From: Bradyrhizobium sp. Arg816
GTDB lineage: Bacteria; Pseudomonadota; Alphaproteobacteria; Rhizobiales; Xanthobacteraceae
Length of the DNA: 64,000 nucleotides
Reading direction: 5' to 3'
NCBI RefSeq assembly: GCF_029989365.1
Contig: NZ_JAPRAQ010000001.1
Coordinates: 310,001-374,000 of the forward strand
The notes under the pieces are model-generated. The model was not told the origin of the DNA. It worked only from the letters and a program-made list of their open reading frames with translations, and ran no database searches. Made by a program: the position numbers and the translations under genes. Shown one piece after another: positions 16,473 through 25,512 of the stretch. Numbering within the stretch: position 1 is the stretch's first letter; the number at the start of each line of letters is the position of its first letter.

Positions 16473-17120
16473 TCAGGCTGGTAAAGCAACTCGGCCGTAG
16501 CTCGCGTAGCGTTCGAGCACTCGCGCCATTTCATCATCGGGAAGGATCGCCGGCGCGCCGGCCTGGCAGGCGAGCAGATACTGCCTGGCAAGAGTCTCAA
16601 GCTTTACGGTGAGATCGAAAGCCGCCTGCAGGCTTGCGCCCACGGCAATCATCCCGTGGTTGGCCAGCAGGCAGGCCTTGCGCTTCCGAAGCGCGGCGAC
16701 CGCGCCCTCGGCGAGCGCTCGTGTTCCAAACGTGGCGTAGGGAACGCACGGCACGTCGTTCCCGCCAAAACCGGCGACCATGTAGTGGAACGCCGGAATT
16801 GGCTTCGCCAGACATGCCAGCGCGACACAGCAGTCGGCATGGGTATGTACGACCGCATTCACGTGCGGATAGGCGTTGAGGATGGCGAGGTGCATGTGCC
16901 ATTCGCTGGAAGGCAGGCCGCCGCCGAGCACGGTTCCGTCGCGCTTCAGCCGCACCAGGCGATCGGGCGTCGTGTTGCCGCTGTTGCCACCGCTCGGCGT
17001 GATGAGAATATCCTCCCCGATACGGCAGCTCACGTTGCCGCTGCTGCCGTGATTGAATCCCTTCGTTTCAAGCGCCGCGACGACGTTCAGCAGCGATTGC
17101 CTGATTTCGAGCTCGTTCAA
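16473..17120 (-). CDS. otnC: Class II aldolase family protein, OtnC-like
   Basis: A 215-residue zinc enzyme of the class II aldolase/adducin family: HGSSGNVSCRI near residue 22, ITPSGGNSG, SSEWHMHLAILNAYP and VVHTHADCCVAL with the metal His residues, and ANHGMIAVG. I start at TTG 17120, which overlaps the TGA of the kinase gene and has GAGAAGG ahead; a longer upstream frame only reads through the kinase. In tetronate pathways OtnC decarboxylates 3-oxo-tetronate 4-phosphate to dihydroxyacetone phosphate after OtnK phosphorylation. Adjacency to a DUF1537 kinase supports this role. A fuculose-phosphate-type retro-aldol activity is the alternative. Confidence 0.78.
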   Translation of the reverse strand: MNELEIRQSLLNVVAALETKGFNHGSSGNVSCRIGEDILITPSGGNSGNTTPDRLVRLKRDGTVLGGGLPSSEWHMHLAILNAYPHVNAVVHTHADCCVALACLAKPIPAFHYMVAGFGGNDVPCVPYATFGTRALAEGAVAALRKRKACLLANHGMIAVGASLQAAFDLTVKLETLARQYLLACQAGAPAILPDDEMARVLERYASYGRVALPA

Positions 17121-18400
17121 TTTGCCTTCTCCGGATGCAGCATGGATTCCAGCGTCGTCATGAACAGGTCGACCGGGCCGAGCTTGCCGGACTTGAGGCA
17201 TAGGGCGATCGGATCCGCATCGTCGGTCGTGGCCGTGCCGATGCCCGGACCGCCATAGGGGCCAACCCGCAGGCTGCGAATGCCGAGGTGATCAACAATC
17301 GAACCCGAGGTCTCGCCGCCGGCAACGACGAAGCGGCGGACTCCGGCGCCGCGAAGAGAAACAGCGAGACGGCCGAGGATGGCTTCGGCGAGTTGCGCAG
17401 CACCTTCGCGCCCATATCGCTCCTGGACCATTTTGACGACTTCGGGAGATTCCGAGGTTGAGATCGCGATAGGCCCGTCCTTCAGCCGCGGTCGCGCCCA
17501 GTCGAGCGCCGCCCCGACTGCCGACTCGACATCGTCGGCCGCCAGGAGATTCATCCGGAGCACCGGACGGAGTTTTTCGAATTCGGCGAGTTGCTCAAGC
17601 GTGCGTTCCGCGCAACTGCCGGCGAGAACCACCCCGCTGCCATCCACCGCGGGCACGCGCGCCCGGTTGCTCGTTGGGGCGACGAGTCCCCGCGCCTTCC
17701 AGATCGCGGGGTAGTGCTGGACGATCGTTGCGTTGCCCGTCATCAGCTTCCAGTCCGAAGTCAGCGCGGCGAGCACATCGAGATCGCGATCATAGATCGC
17801 ATCCGTAATGAAGTAGCGAACACCCTGCCCGGTCGCGGACGCGATAGCCTGCTCCAAATGTGCAGGGCCGGCACTGACCAAAGGATGTGCAAGAAGACCG
17901 ACCCTGGTTGGCGTCTGCCTCTGCAACACGCGAACGAGATCGGGATCCGTCATCGGCGTCAGCGGATCGTTGCGCTTCGGCGAGTCCGAGATCAGCTCGG
18001 TCCCGAGAAAGAGATGGCCGTTGTAGACGGTGCGACGAAGCGAGGGCGAGGCGGGGCAAAACGCAGTGTAGTCCGCGCCCGTGAGCTGCATCAGCATGTC
18101 CGCCACGGGGCCGATATTGCCGCGATCGGTGGAATCGAATGTCGCACAATACTTGAAGAAGATCTGACCCGTGCCACGCGCGAGCAAAGCCTGCGCCGCC
18201 TTCCCGCTCCTGGCAACGGCTTCGTCAGCCGGGATGACGCGTGTTTTTTGCGCAACCACAACGGCGGGGACGTCGCCGATAGTCGCAACAAGATCGGGGT
18301 CGGTGACAAACGCGCAGTCGATACCGGCAGCGATGAGCATCGCAGCGGTCTCCATGCCGCCGGTCAGATCGTCCGCCACCACCCCAAAAACCGGTCTCAT
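17117..18400 (-). CDS. otnK: Four-carbon acid sugar kinase (DUF1537), OtnK-like
   Basis: A 427-residue kinase with the N-terminal VFGVVADDLTGG and ATFDSTDRGNIGPV of the DUF1537 fold, plus the C-terminal VVAGGETSGSIVDHLG nucleotide-binding segment. I start at the ATG at 18400 because the family begins at VFGVVADDLTG; a GTG at 18430 is possible. It phosphorylates 3-oxo-tetronates or related C4 acids at O4 in characterised members. It is first in a three-gene operon with the OtnC-like protein and the shikimate-dehydrogenase-like protein. Its start is 42 bp from operator copy 3. Exact stereochemistry of the substrate is not readable. Confidence 0.82.
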   Translation of the reverse strand: MRPVFGVVADDLTGGMETAAMLIAAGIDCAFVTDPDLVATIGDVPAVVVAQKTRVIPADEAVARSGKAAQALLARGTGQIFFKYCATFDSTDRGNIGPVADMLMQLTGADYTAFCPASPSLRRTVYNGHLFLGTELISDSPKRNDPLTPMTDPDLVRVLQRQTPTRVGLLAHPLVSAGPAHLEQAIASATGQGVRYFITDAIYDRDLDVLAALTSDWKLMTGNATIVQHYPAIWKARGLVAPTSNRARVPAVDGSGVVLAGSCAERTLEQLAEFEKLRPVLRMNLLAADDVESAVGAALDWARPRLKDGPIAISTSESPEVVKMVQERYGREGAAQLAEAILGRLAVSLRGAGVRRFVVAGGETSGSIVDHLGIRSLRVGPYGGPGIGTATTDDADPIALCLKSGKLGPVDLFMTTLESMLHPEKAN

Positions 18401-18442
18401 GATGCCCCGAAAGGATCTCCCGCCAATCACACAATTGATACA

Positions 18443-18458
18443 TGATATATCAAATATT
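18443..18458 (+). promoter_or_regulatory. Putative operator TGATATATCAAATATT, copy 3
   Basis: Identical to copy 2 over all 16 bp and located 42 bp upstream of the OtnK start, in a promoter position. Its presence ties the kinase operon to the importer and aminotransferase promoters. Confidence 0.75.
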
Positions 18459-18499
18459 GCAATAGGGATCGAGATTGCGCCCCATGCGGCCAGGCAGCC

Positions 18500-18600
18500 T
18501 ACGCCTCACCATTGCCGGTGGGTCAGGCGGAGATCGCCGTCGACCAACGCAATCGCATGGGGATCGCGCGCGGCGCCGGCCAAGAAACTGCTGGCGAGAA
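18500..18600 (-). pseudogene. Fragment of an AMP-dependent acyl-CoA ligase gene (5' end)
   Basis: The reverse strand reads FLASSFLAGAARDPHAIALV and on through DGDLRLTHRQW before a stop. This closely matches residues ~4-35 of the intact ligase at 31111-32655, and the DNA agrees at roughly nine of ten positions over about 80 bp (compare 32571-32650). No start codon or rest of gene remains. It is a decayed copy, not a functional gene. Confidence 0.8.
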
Positions 18601-18693
18601 AATGATGTCCGCGCCTTTGTCGCTCGTAAGGCGGCGCAAATCCTCTTCGAGATCTTCATTGTTGTAGTTCGGGCCAAGCTCGGCGTCGTGAGC
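18599..18693 (-). pseudogene. Fragment resembling a quinone oxidoreductase / zinc-type alcohol dehydrogenase
   Basis: The reverse strand encodes ELGPNYNNEDLEEDLRRLTS followed by DKGADIIFSP, similar to the NYxxEDFxxxVRxLTGGKGADVVxDPVGG segment of NADPH:quinone oxidoreductases. It is joined directly to the acyl-CoA ligase fragment in a different frame, so the region is a mosaic of broken genes. Confidence 0.5.
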
Positions 18694-18734
18694 ATTAGCA
18701 AACTCGAGCTTATCATCCGTTCTCCCGCGAGATC

Positions 18735-18908
18735 ATGGAAGGCGGATATCGCGCAGCGTTCTCGCTCTACGCCGAAGAAGCGGAGAAGAACCCCGAGTTT
18801 TGCAAGATCTGCGCCGAATGGCTCAAGTTTCGCGAGGACATCTTGACCGGGTTCAGAGTTGCGGAGGCGAGCTTGGAGTCCAGTCTCTACAGTCTGTACA
18901 AGACCTGA
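18735..18908 (+). pseudogene. C-terminal remnant of a TRAP transporter solute-binding protein (DctP)
   Basis: Fifty-seven in-frame residues (MEGGYRAAFSLYAEEAEKNP, then FCKICAEWLKFRED and FRVAEASLESSLYSLY) match the C-terminal helix pattern of DctP-family binding proteins, where REIMEA...KNPxFKKI...W..F...FRVAE recurs. Upstream the frame is broken by a stop and shifts. No membrane subunits are nearby. It is a leftover of a lost TRAP transporter. Confidence 0.65.
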
Positions 18909-18967
18909 GCGGCGTCTATTCTCGAGCTTGCCGGTCGAATTAGTGCCCTGCCCCGAACGGGGCGGCG

Positions 18968-19702
18968 TCAGGGAGAGCCTGTTTCGGCCGATGGCAGACT
19001 GATGACCCGCGGCGCGCCGACCTCGCGGGGCAATGGCGCGCCGAGCACAAGTGAGAGCCGATACGAGGCGTCGGTGAGCCGGGACGCCAGCGCCTGGAGG
19101 TCGGCCCGACGGATGCGTTCGATCGGGCCGCTCACGGTCATGGCGCCGACCAGCGCTCCGTCGTGGCCGAAAACGGCGGTGGAGAGGGACGCCGTCACAG
19201 CGTCGTAGATTCCGGAACTGACGAAGACCTGCACGCCGTCATCCGTGCGGTCTGCCCAGCGCGCCGTCCGCAGCACTTGTCCCGTCGAGGTCAAATCGAG
19301 TGGCGCGAGATTTGTGGGCCGCGCGACGTCGCGCACGAGCTGCGGCGAATCCACCCGAAACAGACAGAGCCGGCTATCGCGTTCACGCACGTGGAACGCA
19401 CTGCTCTCCAACGTCTCCTGGCTTAGCCGCTGAAGGACCGGCAGCACATGCTGTTCGAGATTGAAATTGGCCCGATAGGTGGTGCCGAGCTGGAATGTCT
19501 TTGCGCCGAGCGCGTAGCGGCCGTCGCTGAGGCGGACGACGTAGCCGGCTTCATCCAGCGACACCAGCGAGCGCATCACGGTCGGTTTCGCCAAGCCCGT
19601 GATCTTGGCGATGTCGGCCAGGCTGCGCGACCCGGCTCCAGCGAAGGTATCCAGGATCGCCAACGCCCGTTGCACGGCGGCGACCCCTTGCGTCTTGGGC
19701 AT
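18968..19702 (-). CDS. IclR-family transcriptional regulator
   Basis: A 244-residue IclR protein. Residues ~5-65 are the winged helix (VQRALAILDTF, LADIAKITGLAKPTVMRSL, GYVVRLSDGRYALG). The rest is the effector domain, ending RLTDASYRLSLVLG. AGGGG lies upstream of the ATG at 19702; a GTG at 19738 would add 12 residues. It is divergent from the RraA-to-threonine-aldolase operon with two inverted repeats between them, so it most likely controls that operon and itself. IclR regulators commonly sense organic acids of the pathway they control. Confidence 0.92.
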   Translation of the reverse strand: MPKTQGVAAVQRALAILDTFAGAGSRSLADIAKITGLAKPTVMRSLVSLDEAGYVVRLSDGRYALGAKTFQLGTTYRANFNLEQHVLPVLQRLSQETLESSAFHVRERDSRLCLFRVDSPQLVRDVARPTNLAPLDLTSTGQVLRTARWADRTDDGVQVFVSSGIYDAVTASLSTAVFGHDGALVGAMTVSGPIERIRRADLQALASRLTDASYRLSLVLGAPLPREVGAPRVISLPSAETGSP

Positions 19703-19749
19703 CGAAAACCCCTGTCCTGCCGATTTTCGGTTGACCACGGCTCGTCACC

Positions 19750-19785
19750 GTTACACTATGCGTAACATCGTTCCATTTTCAATGG
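19750..19785. promoter_or_regulatory. Two inverted repeats between IclR and the divergent operon
   Basis: GTTAC-N7-GTAAC spans 19750-19766 and CCATT-TTC-AATGG spans 19773-19785. Both are perfect in their arms and sit between the IclR start (19702) and the RraA start (19793), the place expected for IclR binding. Which is bound is not shown. Confidence 0.5.
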
Positions 19786-19792
19786 GGTTGAT

Positions 19793-20473
19793 ATGGCCGT
19801 TGGGTTCAGGATCCTTTCCCGCAAGCGTGTTGTCGCAGGCGAATGGGTCGAACGGGCTCGCGCCCTTCCGGTCGCCAACATCAGCGATGTGATGTCGCGC
19901 ATGGCCGCGGGCGGCGCCACGCTCCGGCCGATGCATGCGGCTGGCGGCATGGCCGGTCCCGCTTTGACCGTGAAGACGCGCCCCGGCGACAATCTGATGG
20001 TCCACAAAGCGCTCGACATCGCGGTTGCCGGCGACGTCATCGTGGTCGATGCGGGCGGCGACCTCAGCAACGCAATCTTCGGCGAGATGATGCTCGCGCA
20101 GGCCGCCCGGCGCGGCGTTGCCGGCATCGTTATCCATGGCGCGATCCGCGATGCCGCTGCGATCCGGGCAAACCCCCTTCCCATTTTCGCGGCGGGTGTC
20201 ACCCATCGCGGTCCGTACAAGGACGGTCCGGGCGAGATCAACGGAACGATCGCGATCGGCGGCATGGTCATCCAGTCCGGCGATTTGGTGCTGGGCGACG
20301 ACGACGGCGTGCTAGCGGTCGCCATCGACGATTGCCGAGCGGTGATCGAGGCAGCCGAAGCCAAGCAGTCTGCCGAGACCAAGCAAATGGCGGCGATCGA
20401 AGCCGGTACGCTCGATCGTAGCTGGGTCGACGCCTCGCTCCGACGTCTCGGCTGCGAGATGCCAGAGGTCTAG
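19793..20473 (+). CDS. RraA-family aldolase (4-hydroxy-4-methyl-2-oxoglutarate aldolase type)
   Basis: A 226-residue protein of the RraA/HMG-aldolase fold. The segments VSRMAAGGATLR (with M for the usual D/A), VIVVDAGGDLSNAIFGEMM and GIVIHGAIRDAAAIR carry the Asp, Gly-loop and Arg-Asp residues that bind pyruvate enolate and metal. FAAGVTHRGPYKDGPGEIN follows. Enzymes of this type split 4-hydroxy-4-methyl-2-oxoglutarate or 4-carboxy-4-hydroxy-2-oxoadipate to pyruvate plus an oxo acid and can decarboxylate oxaloacetate. First gene of a nine-reading-frame-style coupled operon that also has a LeuC/LeuD-type hydratase and an aminotransferase. That context favours a catabolic aldolase over the RNase E inhibitor RraA. 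Confidence 0.82.
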   Translation: MAVGFRILSRKRVVAGEWVERARALPVANISDVMSRMAAGGATLRPMHAAGGMAGPALTVKTRPGDNLMVHKALDIAVAGDVIVVDAGGDLSNAIFGEMMLAQAARRGVAGIVIHGAIRDAAAIRANPLPIFAAGVTHRGPYKDGPGEINGTIAIGGMVIQSGDLVLGDDDGVLAVAIDDCRAVIEAAEAKQSAETKQMAAIEAGTLDRSWVDASLRRLGCEMPEV

Positions 20474-20475
20474 CG

Positions 20476-21738
20476 ATGGCCGGGCGTACGATCTCCGAGA
20501 AGATCCTCGCTCGAAAATCCGGGCAGGATGCGCACGCCGGGGACCTCGTGGTCTGCGAGGTCGATTGCGCGCTCGGCACCGACGGTTCGGTCCCGATGGC
20601 GCTCGACTATTTCAAGGCGATGGGCGGAGAGAACGTGCGCGATGCCGCCCGGTTGGTCTTTGCGCTCGACCATTACGTGCCGCCGACAAGCCCGCAGACG
20701 ATCGAGCTGCACCGCGTGATGCGGGACTTCGCCAGGCGGTTCGGCGTCACGCTGCATGAAGCTGGCGAAGGAATCGGTCACCAGCTCATCGTGGAGACGG
20801 GCCGCGCTCTGCCGGGTGGTCTGGTCGTCGGAGCCGACAGCCATGCCGTGACATACGGGGCACTGAATTGCTTTGCGACCGGGATCGGCTCGTCGGATCT
20901 CGCCGCGGTCATGCTGTGTGGCCGGATCTGGCTGCGCGTGCCGGATTCGATCCGCGTCGTCCTGACCGGACAACTGCCGAGCGGCGTCTATGCGAAGGAT
21001 ATCGCACTGGCCCTCGCGGGCATGCTCGGCGCTGACGGTGCCGCCTATCAGGCACTCGAATTCGCAGGACCGGGTGTCGCCACCCTCGCGCTGGAGGACC
21101 GCCTCGTCCTGAGTAATCTTGCGGTCGAGATGGGCGCGAAGACCGGCATCTTCCCGGCCGACGCTGAAACCGTCGCCTATCTGCAGGGCCGTACCGGCCA
21201 AGCTTTCGAACCGGTCGCAGCGGATCCGGATGCGCACTACAGCCGGACCGTGGAGATCGCGCTCGACGCCCTCACGCCACGGATCGCGTTGCCGCATCTG
21301 GTGGATCAGGTCGTGGCGCTCGAAGATGCGGCCGGCACGCCGGTACAGATGGTCTATCTCGGCACCTGCACGGGCGGCAGGTTACGCGACTTCCATCAGG
21401 CTCTCGCGGTGCTAGAGGCGGGTGGAGGCGTTGCACCCGGCGTGCAGCTCGTGGTCACGCCGGCATCGCGCGAGGTCCGCGACGCCATGACGGCCGATGG
21501 CACACTCGACGCCCTGGTCGGCTTCGGCGCCACCGTGGTCCAGCCGGGCTGCGGCTCCTGCTGCGGGACCTGCGGGGTGATCCCCGGTGACGGGGTTTCG
21601 GTGATCTCGACCGCCAACCGCAACTTCAAGGGCCGCATGGGCAACGCCAAGGCATCGATCTACCTCGCCTCTCCGGCCGCTTGCGCAGCCGCCGCGACCC
21701 GCGGTGTCGTGACCGATCCTCGCGAGGTGTCGCGATGA
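20476..21738 (+). CDS. Aconitase-superfamily hydro-lyase, large subunit (LeuC type)
   Basis: A 420-residue LeuC-like subunit, starting 2 nt after the aldolase. GDLVVCEVDCALGTDGS, DHYVPP and GADSHAVTYGAL are family landmarks. The [4Fe-4S] Cys residues lie in LGTCTGGRLRDF (residue ~297) and QPGCGSCCGTCG (~357). Length matches the short archaeal-type LeuC or dimethylmalate dehydratase subunits rather than the ~465-residue biosynthetic LeuC. It acts with the small subunit encoded next to add or remove water across a C=C beside a carboxylate. No leuB lies in the operon, so leucine synthesis is unlikely. Substrate inferred only. Confidence 0.87.
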   Translation: MAGRTISEKILARKSGQDAHAGDLVVCEVDCALGTDGSVPMALDYFKAMGGENVRDAARLVFALDHYVPPTSPQTIELHRVMRDFARRFGVTLHEAGEGIGHQLIVETGRALPGGLVVGADSHAVTYGALNCFATGIGSSDLAAVMLCGRIWLRVPDSIRVVLTGQLPSGVYAKDIALALAGMLGADGAAYQALEFAGPGVATLALEDRLVLSNLAVEMGAKTGIFPADAETVAYLQGRTGQAFEPVAADPDAHYSRTVEIALDALTPRIALPHLVDQVVALEDAAGTPVQMVYLGTCTGGRLRDFHQALAVLEAGGGVAPGVQLVVTPASREVRDAMTADGTLDALVGFGATVVQPGCGSCCGTCGVIPGDGVSVISTANRNFKGRMGNAKASIYLASPAACAAAATRGVVTDPREVSR

Positions 21739-22232
21739 CAGCCCTGCGAGGACGTGCGCGACTTGTCGGCGACGACGTCAACACCGATTCCATCATCAGC
21801 TCGACCCGCAAGCGGGAGAGCCTCGACCCCGCCGTTCTCAGGCAATTCCTGTTCGAGCATGTCGATCTGACCTTTGCAGCTTCTGTGCAACCCGGAGACA
21901 TCCTCGTGGCGGGCAAGAATTTCGGTTGCGGCTCGGCCATGGAAGTCGCCGTCACGACAGTGCTCGGCGCCGGCATTCCGGCGGTGCTGGCCCGAAGCTT
22001 CTCGCGCACCTACTACCGCAACGCCATCAACAACGGCCTGCTGCCGCTCGTCTGCAATACCGGCGGGATTCGCGAGGGCGACATCCTGATCTCCGACGGC
22101 ACCGGCGCGGTCCGCAACGAACGCAGCGGCGAGACGCTCAGCCCGGAGCCGCTGCCGCCGATCATGCTGGCTATCCTGCGCGCGGGCGGCCTCGTTCCCT
22201 ATATGCGTCAGAACGGTGACTTCAAGCTATGA
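21735..22232 (+). CDS. Aconitase-superfamily hydro-lyase, small subunit (LeuD type)
   Basis: A 165-residue LeuD-like swivelling subunit. It starts at an ATG overlapping the LeuC-type stop (ATGA). VGDDVNTDSIISS, VAGKNFGCGSAMEVA and IPAVLARSFSRTYYRNAINNG are the substrate-binding landmarks; Arg and Ser in the last motif contact carboxylates in the family. It completes the heterodimeric hydro-lyase. YRNAINNGLLPLVC is well conserved, so an active enzyme is expected. Next gene overlaps by 4 nt. Confidence 0.88.
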   Translation: MTALRGRARLVGDDVNTDSIISSTRKRESLDPAVLRQFLFEHVDLTFAASVQPGDILVAGKNFGCGSAMEVAVTTVLGAGIPAVLARSFSRTYYRNAINNGLLPLVCNTGGIREGDILISDGTGAVRNERSGETLSPEPLPPIMLAILRAGGLVPYMRQNGDFKL

Positions 22233-23407
22233 CGATCACAGACACTCCGAGCGCCATTGCCTCGACGGGATACCGTCTTCGGCTTCCCGGTCCAACCGAA
22301 GTGCCCGAGCGGGTGCGGCAGGCGATGGCTCGGGTGATGGTCAACCATCGCGGCCCCGAATGCCGGACTGCGATCGGCGAGGCGGAGGAGATGATCCGTC
22401 CGATTTTAGGCACGACGAACCGCATCCTGTTCTTTGCGAGCTCCGGAACCGGCGTTATGGAGGCTGCGCTCGTCAACGTGGCCGGCCCGGGCCATCGGAT
22501 CCTCGTAGTCGAGCATGGTCAGTTCGGTGAGCGTTTCACCACGATCGCCAAGGCCATGAACATCACCGTCGACACGGTCGCGATCGAATGGGGCCATGCG
22601 ATCGATGTCGCCACGGTGGAGGCTCGGTTGCGCGAGCACCCCTATCGAGCCGTCGTCGTCGTGCACAATGAGAGCTCGACCGGGATCGTGGCCGATCTCG
22701 CGGCGCTCGGCGCATTGGTGCGCGACCTGCCAACGCTGCTCATCGCAGATTCCGTCAGCGGTCTCGGCGGCATCGCGATGCGACAGGACGAATGGGGCGT
22801 CGACATCGTCGTCTCGGCCTCGCAAAAGGCCTTGACGTGCCCGCCCGGCCTCGCACTTGCCAGCGTCAGCGCCAAGGCGTGGCGCGTGATCGGGCAGGAC
22901 GAGCAGCGATCGGCCTTCTATTGGGATTTCCGTCGCGCGCTGAAATCCGCGGAGCAGAATGAGACCGCATTCACGGCACCGGTGAGCCTCATCTATGGCC
23001 TGCGTGAGGCCTTGACGATGATGCACGAGGAAGGCTTCGCCAATGTGCTCGCGCGCCACAAGAAGCTTTCCAGCGCGCTGCGCGTCGGTGGCGCGGCGAT
23101 CGGACTCGCAGATTTTTGCAATGATGGGCCACGCTCGAACACGGTCGTTGTTTTCAAGGTCCCCGACGGGCTCGAAGGCGGAGCGATCGTGCGGCAGCTC
23201 TACCAGGATCACCGCACGGTGATCGCAGGCGCCCGCAACCGTCTCTCCGGCCGTGTCATCCGGTTTGGCACGATGGGTGCTTTGAGCGCGGGAACCATTC
23301 TGACCGACCTTCTGCATCTCGAGGACGCACTCACGAAGTTCGGCCTGCCGATCGAACCCGGCGCCGGGCTCAAGGCGGCCACCGAGTACTTCGCCGCAAC
23401 CGCATGA
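22229..23407 (+). CDS. Class V PLP-dependent aminotransferase
   Basis: A 392-residue fold-type I enzyme near the serine-glyoxylate/alanine-glyoxylate and ureidoglycine aminotransferases. LRLPGPTEVPERV opens the protein, NHRGPEC follows, and ILFFASSGTGVMEAALVN binds cofactor phosphate. LIADSVSGLGG carries the Asp, and SASQKALTCPPGLAL holds the Schiff-base Lys at ~residue 196. The start overlaps the LeuD-type stop by ATGA. In this operon it would turn an imported amino acid into the 2-oxo acid on which the hydro-lyase and RraA-type aldolase act. Amino donor and acceptor cannot be read from sequence. Confidence 0.87.
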   Translation: MTITDTPSAIASTGYRLRLPGPTEVPERVRQAMARVMVNHRGPECRTAIGEAEEMIRPILGTTNRILFFASSGTGVMEAALVNVAGPGHRILVVEHGQFGERFTTIAKAMNITVDTVAIEWGHAIDVATVEARLREHPYRAVVVVHNESSTGIVADLAALGALVRDLPTLLIADSVSGLGGIAMRQDEWGVDIVVSASQKALTCPPGLALASVSAKAWRVIGQDEQRSAFYWDFRRALKSAEQNETAFTAPVSLIYGLREALTMMHEEGFANVLARHKKLSSALRVGGAAIGLADFCNDGPRSNTVVVFKVPDGLEGGAIVRQLYQDHRTVIAGARNRLSGRVIRFGTMGALSAGTILTDLLHLEDALTKFGLPIEPGAGLKAATEYFAATA

Positions 23408-23438
23408 GCAATCGCTGAACCCACGAGGGCGAACCACG

Positions 23439-24446
23439 ATGAGATCTCCTGCCTCCATCCTCGCCCGAGTCGTGACGCTCGCGGCATCGCTATTCGCGGC
23501 CGGGCTGGCCTCGGCCCAGCAGAACGTCGTGCTCTATTCGGCCAACGACGACACCGTGAACAAGCTTGTAGCCGAAGGCTTCGCCAAGGCGACCGGAATC
23601 AAGGTCGACGTGGTCTCGACCGGATCAGGTGTGCTGGTGCGCCGCGTCGCGTCCGAGGCCGCCAATCCGCAGGGCGACGTGATCTGGGGCGTCAGTGCGA
23701 CGCTGCTGCGGCTGGCGAGCCCGCACCTTCAGGCTTACGCGGCGAAGGGCCGCGAAGCCGTGCCGGCGCAATTTCGCGATCCAAACGACCTTTGGCTGGG
23801 CACCAACATCCAGGTCGTTGTGATCGGCCAGAACACCAAGGCGATCGACAAGGCCAGCGGGCCCAAATCCTGGGCCGACCTCCTCGATCCGAAATGGAAA
23901 GGCAAGCTCGCCTTTACCGACCCTGCCAATTCCGGATTCTCATATGCGGCCGCGACCACGCTTCTCTCGCTGTGGGGCGCGGACGACGCAGCTTGGACCA
24001 AGATGGACGGGCTGCTTGCGAATGCGAAGGTGCTCAACCGCTCGACCCAGGTCTTCGACGGGATCGGCAGCGGCGAATATCCGCTTGGCATCACGCTCGA
24101 ATATGCCGGCTTCCTGTGGGCCCATAACGGTGCGCCAGTGAGCGTCGCCTATCCGGCCGAGGGCACCTATGCAGGCATCGAGGGCGCCGCCGTCCTGAAA
24201 GGCGGACCGAACCCCGAGCCTGCCAAACGGCTGGTCGACTATCTCGCAAGCAAAGAAGTCCAGGAGATGTTGCTGAAGGCGACGTTCCGGCGCCCTGCCC
24301 GTCAGGATATCGAGCTCGAGGCAGTCGCACCGGGGATGCTGCCGTTCTCGGCGGTCAAGGTGCTGCCCTATGACGACACCAAATGGGAAGCGGCCCGTCG
24401 CGACACCCTCGCGCGGCTGAAGACCACGATCCAGAACACGCGCTGA
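23439..24446 (+). CDS. ABC transporter substrate-binding protein (Fe3+/2-aminoethylphosphonate-type fold)
   Basis: A 335-residue exported protein. A Sec signal covers residues 1-24 (LARVVTLAASLFAAGLASAQ). The mature start VVLYSANDDTVNKLVAEGF and GSGVLVRRVASEAANPQGDV match type II binding proteins of the FbpA/PhnS group. DLWLGTNIQVVVIGQNT and KSWADLLDPKWKGKLAF are further landmarks. I see no clear twin-Tyr iron motif, so an organic anion or amino acid is more likely than iron. It feeds the ATPase and fused permease encoded next. Confidence 0.85.
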   Translation: MRSPASILARVVTLAASLFAAGLASAQQNVVLYSANDDTVNKLVAEGFAKATGIKVDVVSTGSGVLVRRVASEAANPQGDVIWGVSATLLRLASPHLQAYAAKGREAVPAQFRDPNDLWLGTNIQVVVIGQNTKAIDKASGPKSWADLLDPKWKGKLAFTDPANSGFSYAAATTLLSLWGADDAAWTKMDGLLANAKVLNRSTQVFDGIGSGEYPLGITLEYAGFLWAHNGAPVSVAYPAEGTYAGIEGAAVLKGGPNPEPAKRLVDYLASKEVQEMLLKATFRRPARQDIELEAVAPGMLPFSAVKVLPYDDTKWEAARRDTLARLKTTIQNTR

Positions 24447-24450
24447 TCCG

Positions 24451-25508
<1,058 letters not shown>

Positions 25509-25512
<4 letters not shown>

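Noticed and set aside
20476..22232. Leucine-biosynthetic leuCD
   Set aside because: Short LeuC type, no leuB or leuA, and embedded in a catabolic operon with an importer.
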